Shown here: one piece after another, positions 1 to 5,096 of the stretch
Position numbering within the stretch: position 1 is the first letter of the stretch
How the letters are laid out: each line of letters starts with the position of its first letter
NCBI GenBank assembly: GCA_016928395.1
Contig: JAFGKV010000227.1
Location: 1-9,778 of the forward strand
Direction of reading: 5' to 3'
Length of the DNA: 9,778 bases
Source: Candidatus Fermentibacterota bacterium
GTDB lineage: Bacteria > JAFGKV01
Made by a program: the position numbers and the translations under genes
Notes under the pieces: model-generated
What the model saw: only the letters and a program-made list of their open reading frames with translations
Told to the model about the DNA's origin: nothing
The model's database searches: none

Positions 1-5
1 CCTGG

Positions 6-28
6 ATTGCCCGATCGAGTCGGGCAAT
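6..28. repeat. Palindromic hairpin, 9-bp perfect stem
   Basis: Positions 6-14 (ATTGCCCGA) pair perfectly with 20-28 (TCGGGCAAT) around a 5-nt loop. It is followed by GACGGG. The overall shape resembles the dispersed intergenic repeats of many bacteria in which a GGATT...AATGAC frame encloses a GC-rich palindrome. It lies at the window edge, so the full unit may extend outside. It could equally be the terminator stem of a gene beyond the left edge, but no T-run follows on either strand. Confidence 0.5.
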
Positions 29-132
29 GACGGGGGAGGTGTGGAAGTTTCACGATGTATCGTCCGGGCGGGCCCGGGGCCCCCACTCGTTTGAGAGTAC
101 ATCTACGCACTCGTACTCAAAGGCACGCCTCT

Positions 133-162
133 CGAGAGCGATACCGATACCGACTACGAGCC
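133..162. repeat. Hexamer tandem repeat (CGAnnn)5
   Basis: Five consecutive six-base units read cgagag, cgatac, cgatac, cgacta, cgagcc, each beginning with CGA. The block is followed by a C-rich tract. The units cgatac, cgagag and cgagcc recur in the separate gap between mraY and the transglutaminase gene (4981-5010), also followed by a C-rich tract. The location is non-coding, so this is a degenerate short tandem repeat of unknown role. Confidence 0.6.
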
Positions 163-174
163 CCGCCCTCCCGC

Positions 175-196
175 GGGCGACCAGAGACGGTCGCCC
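175..196. repeat. Palindrome, 8-bp perfect stem
   Basis: GGGCGACC (175-182) pairs perfectly with GGTCGCCC (189-196) around a 6-nt loop. It sits inside the repeat-rich non-coding region with no gene near enough for it to be a clear terminator or operator. It may be a dispersed palindromic element. Its function is unknown. Confidence 0.45.
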
Positions 197-234
197 CTAC
201 GACGGCAACGGTTTCTCGGAGCGCTGGGCGGGCC

Positions 235-266
235 TGATAGCTGACAGCCGATAGCCAACTGCCAGC
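235..266. repeat. Degenerate heptamer repeat
   Basis: Seven-base units read tgatagc, tgacagc, cgatagc, caactgc, then a partial cagc. The units diverge at one or two positions but keep the seven-base register and the final GC. The block is non-coding. Together with 316-336 and 362-396 it gives the region a recurrent period of seven with different unit sequences. Confidence 0.5.
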
Positions 267-315
267 CGTACTCTCCACCTCGAAAAACCTGGGTGCTCTC
301 GCATCCAGAGGCCTT

Positions 316-336
316 ACTGACGACTAAGGACTGCTC
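316..336. repeat. Short degenerate heptamer repeat
   Basis: Three units, actgacg, actaagg and actgctc, share an initial ACT at seven-base spacing. With only three copies the block is weak on its own. It is listed because it lies between two longer seven-base-period blocks. A five-base-pair hairpin (CTCGC-GAA-GCGAG, 334-346) overlaps its right end. Confidence 0.3.
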
Positions 337-361
337 GCGAAGCGAGGCCCGCAGACCGGCC

Positions 362-396
362 GAACCTAGACCCCTGAACCCTGTACACCTGACACC
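362..396. repeat. Degenerate heptamer repeat (GAACCCT-like)
   Basis: About five seven-base units read gaaccta, gacccct, gaaccct, gtacacc, tgacacc. On the other strand the core unit is AGGGTTC. The same core occurs as cagggttcagggttc at 4897-4911 in the other large gap. The region is non-coding and the role is unknown. Confidence 0.45.
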
Positions 397-419
397 CTTT
401 CGCAGGGCAGGGCACCACA

Positions 420-449
420 ACGCAGAGCCGCAACGAGGCGGCTCTGCGT
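420..449 (-). terminator. Probable terminator hairpin after tRNA-Arg
   Basis: An 11-bp perfect inverted repeat (420-430 with 439-449) encloses an 8-nt loop, starting 7 nt after the encoded CCA of the tRNA on the minus strand. The stem is GC-rich (CGCAGAGCCG / CGGCTCTGCG). What follows on the minus strand is TGTGG, so the U-tract is poor and intrinsic termination is likely but not certain. It may also serve as a 3' processing boundary for the tRNA transcript. Confidence 0.6.
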
Positions 450-456
450 GGAGAAG

Positions 457-534
457 TGGTACGCCCGGCGCGATTCGAACGCGCGGCCTTCAGATCCGGA
501 GTCTGACGCTCTATCCAAACTGAGCTACGGGCGC
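457..534 (-). tRNA. tRNA-Arg (anticodon CCG), CCA encoded
   Basis: The minus strand folds into a complete cloverleaf. The acceptor stem is GCGCCCG/CGGGCGT, closed by a G-U pair at 1:72. The D arm is GCTC/GAGC, the anticodon stem TCAGA/TCTGA, the variable loop is 5 nt, and the T arm is GCGCG/CGCGC around TTCGAAT. The anticodon loop CTCCGGA places CCG at 499-497, which reads the arginine codon CGG. The discriminator is A (460) and CCA is encoded at 459-457. The gene stands alone between two strong hairpins, so it is probably transcribed by itself. The identity is secure. Confidence 0.97.
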
Positions 535-571
535 CCCTGCCAAAAGGAACAGCAGCAACATAGCAGAATCC

Positions 572-606
572 CGCGGAGCGGAGTTCCCAAGGGCCTCCGC
601 TCCGCG
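572..606 (-). terminator. Strong hairpin between the HU/COX24-like unit and the tRNA
   Basis: A 12-bp perfect inverted repeat, CGCGGAGCGGAG (572-583) and CTCCGCTCCGCG (595-606), encloses an 11-nt loop. It begins 10 nt past the stop codon of the 31-aa gene on the minus strand, which is the expected place for a terminator of the HU unit. The minus-strand sequence after the stem (GGATTCTGC) has no continuous U-run. It could be a terminator of low U content or an RNA-stabilising 3' stem. Confidence 0.55.
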
Positions 607-616
607 TGATCAAACT

Positions 617-712
617 CTACCGGAGCTTCTTCTTATGTCTGTCTGCCCGGCGGCGCTTCTTCCTCTTGTGCGTGGCTATCTTGTGGCGTTTCCGCTTCTT
701 GCCACTCGGCAT
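617..712 (-). CDS. 31-aa basic protein, AURKAIP1/COX24-like (candidate ribosomal protein)
   Basis: The predicted peptide has 31 residues, starts MPSGKKRKRHK and ends HKKKLR, and consists almost entirely of Lys, Arg and His. The arrangement (MPSGKKRKRHK, a THKRKKR block, then DRHKKK) matches my memory of the short AURKAIP1/COX24-domain proteins annotated in Bacteroidota and relatives. These are related to the mitochondrial small-subunit protein mS38 and the mycobacterial bS22/bL37 type. The likely role is therefore binding rRNA in the ribosome, which is an inference. The ATG (712-710) immediately follows the HU stop codon (715-713) with no spacer, so translation is probably coupled to HU. Only a weak purine-rich AAGAAG precedes the start. 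A 12-bp hairpin follows the stop. The gene is short enough for most gene callers to miss. Confidence 0.8.
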   Translation of the reverse strand: MPSGKKRKRHKIATHKRKKRRRADRHKKKLR

Positions 713-991
713 CTACTTCTTGTCCACCGTGTCACGAAGGTGCTTGGACGGGCGGAACGCGGGAACCATGCGCTTCTTGACCTTCACGGTGGCGCCGGTC
801 TTCGGGTTGCGGGCCGTCCGTGCGGCGCGCTCGCGACGCAGGAAGCTCCCAAAGCCTCTGATCTCAACACTCTTGCCCTTGGCCAGGGAGGCGGAGACGA
901 TGTCAACGAACCCCTCCAAGACACCACCGACATCCTTCTTCGTCAGCCCGGTCTTGTCAGCCAGGGCATCGATCAGGTCGGTCTTGGTCAT
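713..991 (-). CDS. hup: HU-family DNA-binding protein
   Basis: This 92-residue protein is a histone-like HU/IHF-family nucleoid protein, which binds and bends DNA as a dimer. The N-terminal helical part begins MTKTDLIDALADKTGLTKKD. The family signature GFGSF is at residues 47-51, and the beta arm carries RNPKTG at 61-66 with the intercalating proline P63. The end is AFRPSKHLRD. The length is typical (about 90 aa). The ATG at 991-989 was chosen over any longer form because GAGAGGAGAGG lies just upstream and the family starts here. The A-R-N-P arm and the KKRMVPAFRPSK segment fit HU better than IHF, though dimer partner and site specificity cannot be read from sequence. It is followed without a gap by the 31-aa basic protein. 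Confidence 0.95.
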   Translation of the reverse strand: MTKTDLIDALADKTGLTKKDVGGVLEGFVDIVSASLAKGKSVEIRGFGSFLRRERAARTARNPKTGATVKVKKRMVPAFRPSKHLRDTVDKK

Positions 992-996
992 AGCAG

Positions 997-1007
997 CCTC
1001 TCCTCTC
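997..1007 (-). promoter_or_regulatory. Ribosome binding site of the HU gene
   Basis: The minus strand reads GAGAGGAGAGG ending 5 nt before the ATG at 991. This strong purine-rich Shine-Dalgarno region fixes the HU start and rules out the longer in-frame extension, whose extra residues do not look like HU. Confidence 0.7.
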
Positions 1008-1118
1008 GATGAAGAACCCCTACACACTACGGCCGGGTGCCTGCCTCCCGCCCATCGGGCTCGCAGGACCACCGTCCACTACAAATACCTTGCGCAACAA
1101 GAGCTACTCCCCGCCGAA

Positions 1119-1124
1119 TGTCAA
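1119..1124 (-). promoter_or_regulatory. Candidate -35 element (TTGACA) upstream of HU
   Basis: The 147-bp gap between the inactive DUF3857 gene and HU contains a perfect TTGACA on the minus strand. At 17-bp spacing the -10 position reads CTTGTT, a poor match. A TATTTG lies further downstream (about 1082-1087), too far for a standard sigma-70 pair. A promoter for the HU unit somewhere in this gap is likely, but its exact position is uncertain. A weak 5-bp hairpin (1126-1138) directly follows the upstream stop codon. Confidence 0.3.
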
Positions 1125-1138
1125 GTCCTTGTTAAGGA

Positions 1139-2917
1139 TCACTCCGAAGAGGGCAGGATGAAGACCGAGGACTCCCTGCGGCGACCTTCCTCAGCCATCA
1201 TGCGACGCACCGCCAGGATCCCTTCACCATCAAGCCATCCGGCATCTAAGCGGCAGAATCTCCGCATGCGTATCAACTCCGGCGTGTGCACGGTTGCGGC
1301 CCTGAGACTGCCGATATCCGTGGTGATGGCAAGCGAATCAGAACTGCATATCACCTCAAGCTCCTCGCTGCGGGCGATACGAAGCTCGCTGATCAGTTCA
1401 ACGTCAGCCGGGATGAGCACCGGCACTCGAGGAATTACGTCAGACGCCGCGACACCGGCAGGAACCCAGTCACTGCCAAACCATGCCTCCATGCACTGAT
1501 CGATGAGTATCCCTTCTCCCACGGGCATGGCGCCCTCGAATCGATACCTCAGGTCATCATCGCAGATTCTCTCGCATACGAACGCCAAAGTGGCGCCCTT
1601 CACGATCCGCTTCAGCCGAGGACCAAGCCACCCGTCGGGGGCGGCGCGGTCAACACCGTCCGGAACGAGCGAAGCCGACACGGTGATGGATCCCCGCACC
1701 CGCATGCTATCCGCGCCACTCTTCGCCAGCGTCAGCACGGCGTGACCGCGACGGATCACCGGATCGGCACCTCGCACCGGATCACCCCCCACGGTGAGGG
1801 GAAGAAACCCGAACGGCCCGGCGACGCGGGGCAACTGGCGCGGCTCGGTCAGGTTCAACCACCGCGGAACCGACTCGCGCACCCTGACCCATGCTTCAGG
1901 CAAGAGGCTGGTCACTGGGGGCATCCCGGCGGGCAGAGCGTCTCCCACGAGGCAGACAACCGCATCATATCCGGCGCTACGGGCCGATACCGCCACAAGC
2001 CAGGCCGCTTCCAGAGGCTCCGCATACCCCGAGGCGTACACTCTGGAAGGATCGCGGCAGGTCCAGAACCGCCGGTCTGGCGCAGGAACCAGGTGCACAG
2101 CCGCCCTCGCGACATCGACCACGACCTTCAACGTCTCATCGCGGGTCACGGCAGTACGCAAACCCACCCCCAGGCTTTCTGCTGCCTCCCGGGCCCAGAG
2201 GCTGTCCTCAGGGAGCCGACCTGCCCACCAACCTGCAAGCTCGGGCCAGCTCGGGCAGGTCGATAGTACCAGGCGGGGCTCCACCGTGTGTCCCGAGGGT
2301 CCCCTCTTCGAGGGGTAGGCCGGCAGGTCATTGAAGTGCCACGACGACGCACTGGCGTCGGTCCCCAGCGAGCAGCCCTGAGCATTGCAGAGTGCCCACG
2401 CCAGAGGCTGTGATCCATGATTGTCCACGGTGATCATGCGTCGGAGTACCGGATGGATGTCGCCGAGGGGAATCACCGCCTCGTACCACGGCAACAGCGT
2501 GGAATCCACCACCTCGTATTCCACCACGATCTCCACTCCCTCCTCAACCCCGGGCGGGCTCACCACCAGCTCCCTGCACGAGACGAAATCCGGGGCCGTG
2601 CCATAGGCGCCCGGCGTCACGAGATTGAAGGCGTGAGGTTGGGCCTGCACCTCCGTGCCATCGCTGCGCAGGGCGGCACATCGGATAACACGCACTGTCT
2701 GATGCGGTATGACGTACCCGATACGAAAGTCGGAATAGTCTTCACGCCCGACAATGGAAAGCGGCCGTGTCACGCGCCGATGCCACGTGATGGAGCGGCC
2801 ATCGGACAGAATCGACACGCGGGTTTCGTGCTCAACAATCACCACGTCATCCTCGGGAAACCGCGCCTGCCACGGGTCAGCGGCGCCCACTATCAGCAGG
2901 AGAACCCACGCGATCAT
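1139..2917 (-). CDS. DUF3857-domain protein with degenerate transglutaminase-like domain
   Basis: This 592-residue secreted or periplasmic protein has a hydrophobic start (MIAWVLLLIVGAADP) consistent with a signal peptide. Residues about 25-210 resemble DUF3857, with beta-rich sequence, a SDGTEV turn and a WYEAVIP segment. Residues about 255-360 align by eye with the transglutaminase-like domain of the upstream neighbour, but all three catalytic positions appear substituted: Cys to Ala299 in SGYAEPL, His to Glu341 in EAWVRV, and Asp to Asn355 in WLNLTE. It is therefore probably not a protease or transglutaminase and may be a binding or structural paralogue. The remaining C-terminal 230 residues have no motif I recognise. 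The ATG overlaps the upstream stop as ATGA, and GGAGG (2930-2926) lies 8 nt before it. Function and substrate are unknown. Confidence 0.8.
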   Translation of the reverse strand: MIAWVLLLIVGAADPWQARFPEDDVVIVEHETRVSILSDGRSITWHRRVTRPLSIVGREDYSDFRIGYVIPHQTVRVIRCAALRSDGTEVQAQPHAFNLVTPGAYGTAPDFVSCRELVVSPPGVEEGVEIVVEYEVVDSTLLPWYEAVIPLGDIHPVLRRMITVDNHGSQPLAWALCNAQGCSLGTDASASSWHFNDLPAYPSKRGPSGHTVEPRLVLSTCPSWPELAGWWAGRLPEDSLWAREAAESLGVGLRTAVTRDETLKVVVDVARAAVHLVPAPDRRFWTCRDPSRVYASGYAEPLEAAWLVAVSARSAGYDAVVCLVGDALPAGMPPVTSLLPEAWVRVRESVPRWLNLTEPRQLPRVAGPFGFLPLTVGGDPVRGADPVIRRGHAVLTLAKSGADSMRVRGSITVSASLVPDGVDRAAPDGWLGPRLKRIVKGATLAFVCERICDDDLRYRFEGAMPVGEGILIDQCMEAWFGSDWVPAGVAASDVIPRVPVLIPADVELISELRIARSEELEVICSSDSLAITTDIGSLRAATVHTPELIRMRRFCRLDAGWLDGEGILAVRRMMAEEGRRRESSVFILPSSE

Positions 2918-4860
2918 CGTCTATTCCTCCCGGTGGTGCACATCACGCGCTTCGCGGCCCGGCCGGTGAGCATGGACGATGCCTCCGCCACGGCCTTGAA
3001 CTCTTCGGGAGTTAAGTAGCGGTTCATTATCCTGCCCTCCACCGTGGTGCGAAAAATCCGTCCGTTGATCGCCGTCTTCAGGGAGAGGCGAACCGGTCCC
3101 CGATCGAACGAGATCGCTGCCGTGTCGGGATTCACCGGAGAGTATCCTCTGGGGAGCCGAAGGGCCTCCGAGGCATCCTCCCAGCGGGTGGCCCAGATCA
3201 ACGCCGGATTCTGCCGGGCTCCTTCGCGGGCGTAGCGTGAGAGTGCCGAGAGCTTGGCCCCTTCCGTGAGCAGGGCCAGAAGCGGCTGCCTGAACACGAG
3301 AGCACGCCCATCAACCAGGGCGTAGCCCGGAGCCTCGAACTCAATCCTCAGCCGGAAGGGCTTCCATAGATCGTCGGGGTCAGAGTGGGTGACCCCGGTA
3401 ATCCGTACCGACGAGCCCAAACCTCTCAGATAGGAGGCGAACAGGGCGTCGCGCTCCGCCGGACGCCGGTACGCCAACTGACGGCGGTAGTTGGTCTCGT
3501 AGTTGCCTAGAGGCTCGATGAGAAACACACCCGACAGGTCGCCACGTTCAGACACGCCGCACTCGAGACGCCACGACACGCGGTTGTCCTCGTCGAACAG
3601 GGGCATCTGCATCAGCGTGCCGCCTTCAGGCGATCCGATGACATAATGCTGATGGCCTTCCGAGCGGGACCAGTGGTAGGCGGAGTATGCGCACCATGTC
3701 GGATCCAGCATGAAGAACGATCCGTCCGAACGGCGCACCGCGACGACGCAGTGGTTGAACTGGTCGGCCGGGATGTCCTCCACTCTGGCCCCGGCCATGG
3801 TCATTACCGGATAGGTTTCGTATCCCGCTACCCTGAGCATTGCGACCAGCATGCCGGCCAAGTCCTTGCAGACACCGGAGCGCTCGGAGAAGATCATCTC
3901 CGCAGGGTGCAACGTGTACCCTTCGCCCTCACCCATGGAGAGCCCGGAGTACCGAATATGCGTCGCCACCCATTGTTGGAGGGCAAGGAACCGGTCCTCG
4001 TCCCGGCTGAATGCGTTGATAAGGGCGTGCGTCCGTTCGGCGATGGCTTCCGTGGGGGCGAATTGGCCTTCATTGGTCTCGTGAAACCATCGGGCACGAG
4101 CCGGCCAATTCTCCAGTGTGGAGAGCACGACCTTGGGAAGAAAATCCGATGCATCCGCCGAGAATGCTTCCCGTGGTACGGCAGGGAGATCTCTGGCGGT
4201 CCAGGTATAGACGAGATGTGCGCCTCGGAAACGGACTGAGTCGTTCAGATCACCATTGTACTCGGCAAACTGCACGGGTTTGCCCCGAGGCATGATGAGC
4301 TGGTAGGTCTTCTCCAACACCGGATGCCCTTCGCCAAACACCACCACATCGTAGAATTCGCCCTCCTGGGGCGGCACAAACTGTGTCGAGGGAATCTCAC
4401 CAGCCAGATAGGCGATCTGGTAGCCGACGCGATGCGTCCACACCTCCAGCGCCTCGCCTGGTCGCAGCATGCCCATGTCATACAGCCGCATCCGTGCCCC
4501 CCAGTAGATGCCATCGGCCGGCGCTTCCGTGTCAACACACTCATCCAGGTTGACGAAGCGGCTCGTGCCGTCGCTTCCGTGCACTATCGCCTTGACGATG
4601 CGATGGTCATTGGCGCGGGAGTCATAGTCGACCCGCTGCACCCGGGCAGCCCGGGCCTCATCGGCGTCGAGATACGTGATCAGGGTGTGGCGGCGAAAGT
4701 GGCCCCTGCCGCTGTCTTCGACCTCCACGAGAGTGCTGTCAAATACCACGACGGCCTCGGCGCCCGCCGCGCGACCGACGCTGTCGGCCCGCAGGCACGC
4801 CGTGCGCACAGCATCCGGAGTAGGATCTGCAACCAGGAGAAGCAGCAGCACATGCAGCAT
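2914..4860 (-). CDS. DUF3857 and transglutaminase-like domain protein
   Basis: This 648-residue protein probably acts outside the cytoplasm, since it begins MLHVLLLLLVADPTPDA, a short signal-peptide-like segment. The N-terminal part (about 30-225) fits DUF3857, and residues about 270-400 form a transglutaminase-like (papain-like fold) domain. The catalytic triad is visible: Cys331 in RSGVCKDLAG, His370 in FNHCVVAV and Asp386 in MLDPTW. Such domains act as cysteine peptidases or in amide-bond exchange, and the substrate here is unknown. The C-terminal part (about 400-648) is probably beta-rich and ends with the segment LTPEEFKAVAEA. The start is supported by AAGGAAGGGG 5 nt upstream of the ATG. 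It overlaps the next gene by 4 bp, and the two products share architecture, so they probably work together. The gap upstream is 219 bp, suggesting a transcription unit separate from mraY. Confidence 0.85.
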   Translation of the reverse strand: MLHVLLLLLVADPTPDAVRTACLRADSVGRAAGAEAVVVFDSTLVEVEDSGRGHFRRHTLITYLDADEARAARVQRVDYDSRANDHRIVKAIVHGSDGTSRFVNLDECVDTEAPADGIYWGARMRLYDMGMLRPGEALEVWTHRVGYQIAYLAGEIPSTQFVPPQEGEFYDVVVFGEGHPVLEKTYQLIMPRGKPVQFAEYNGDLNDSVRFRGAHLVYTWTARDLPAVPREAFSADASDFLPKVVLSTLENWPARARWFHETNEGQFAPTEAIAERTHALINAFSRDEDRFLALQQWVATHIRYSGLSMGEGEGYTLHPAEMIFSERSGVCKDLAGMLVAMLRVAGYETYPVMTMAGARVEDIPADQFNHCVVAVRRSDGSFFMLDPTWCAYSAYHWSRSEGHQHYVIGSPEGGTLMQMPLFDEDNRVSWRLECGVSERGDLSGVFLIEPLGNYETNYRRQLAYRRPAERDALFASYLRGLGSSVRITGVTHSDPDDLWKPFRLRIEFEAPGYALVDGRALVFRQPLLALLTEGAKLSALSRYAREGARQNPALIWATRWEDASEALRLPRGYSPVNPDTAAISFDRGPVRLSLKTAINGRIFRTTVEGRIMNRYLTPEEFKAVAEASSMLTGRAAKRVMCTTGRNRR

Positions 4861-4941
4861 AAAATCCCCTTCCTTCGAGACTTCCTTGTGCGGTGGCAGG
4901 GTTCAGGGTTCTATCCGACGGCAGCATCCCTTCTTCTGCCC

Positions 4942-4965
4942 ATCGCTATCGAAATCGCTCTCGAA
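4942..4965. repeat. Hexamer tandem repeat (ATCGnn)4
   Basis: Four six-base units read atcgct, atcgaa, atcgct, ctcgaa. They share the TCG core with the neighbouring block at 4981-5010. On the minus strand the units read AGCGAT and TTCGAT. The block lies in a non-coding gap. Confidence 0.5.
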
Positions 4966-4980
4966 TCAACGCACCACGGT

Positions 4981-5010
4981 CGACCCCGATACCGAGAGCG
5001 ACAACGAGCC
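4981..5010. repeat. Hexamer tandem repeat (CGAnnn)5
   Basis: Five six-base units read cgaccc, cgatac, cgagag, cgacaa, cgagcc, followed by a C-rich tract. Units cgatac, cgagag and cgagcc are identical to units at 133-162 almost 5 kb away, in the same orientation and with the same C-rich continuation. This points to a family of intergenic repeats in this genome. Confidence 0.6.
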
Positions 5011-5076
5011 CCCTCCCCGCCCCACCAGGCACCACTGGCCGTTCCTAGAGCTATCATTCGGCGCAGAGTCAGTCAT

Positions 5077-5096
5077 CCCTCAGCGCACCTTGAGGG
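5077..5096 (-). other. Hairpin overlapping the mraY stop codon
   Basis: CCCTCA (5077-5082) pairs with TGAGGG (5091-5096) around an 8-nt loop, and the TGA stop of mraY (5082-5080) lies inside the stem. No U-run follows on the minus strand, so it is a weak terminator candidate at best. It might instead stabilise the 3' end of the mur transcript. Confidence 0.3.

Larger units (their letters stand above)
1..420. other. Intergenic region with no supported gene
   Basis: I find no convincing gene here. The reading frames present are short, lack recognisable domains and have no good ribosome binding site. The stretch is instead filled with small structures: a 9-bp palindrome near the left edge, a GC-rich block at 65-84, a hexamer repeat at 133-162, an 8-bp palindrome at 175-196, and three blocks with seven-base periodicity between 235 and 396. 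These are listed separately. A small RNA cannot be excluded, but no known RNA family is recognisable. Confidence 0.6.
4861..5079. other. Repeat-bearing gap between mraY and the DUF3857 genes
   Basis: No gene is apparent in these 219 bp. It contains a heptamer-like cagggttcagggttc (4897-4911), a four-unit hexamer block (4942-4965), a five-unit hexamer block (4981-5010), and a C-rich stretch (5009-5026) that is G-rich on the transcribed strand. The promoter of the DUF3857 pair should lie here, but I see no clear -35/-10 pair. Confidence 0.5.

Noticed and set aside
1-420. CRISPR array
   Set aside because: The repeats are 6-7 bases long, degenerate and contiguous. There are no 25-40-bp repeats separated by unique spacers and no cas genes.
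562-585. tRNA promoter with TATGTT as -10
   Set aside because: TATGTT at 562-557 is suitably placed, but no acceptable -35 lies at 16-18 bp and the upstream sequence is the hairpin arm. The evidence is too weak to list as a feature.
992-1072. Longer HU form starting upstream at 1072
   Set aside because: HU proteins are about 90 residues and begin with MT/MN-K-x-(D/E)-L. The strong ribosome binding site sits before the ATG at 991.
606-1499. Long plus-strand open frame of about 297 codons
   Set aside because: It runs antisense across the 31-aa gene, HU, the HU leader and the end of the DUF3857 gene, all of which have family support and ribosome binding sites. It is a high-GC shadow frame without recognisable domains.
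1286-2266. Plus-strand open frame of about 326 codons
   Set aside because: It is antisense to the second DUF3857 gene, low in hydrophobic core pattern, rich in Arg/His/Pro, and has no domain. It is a shadow of the real frame.
133-5010. Insertion sequence or transposon bounded by the two repeat regions
   Set aside because: The genes between the copies are housekeeping genes (tRNA, HU, ribosomal-like, DUF3857). There is no transposase, and the similar repeats are short tandem units rather than long terminal repeats.
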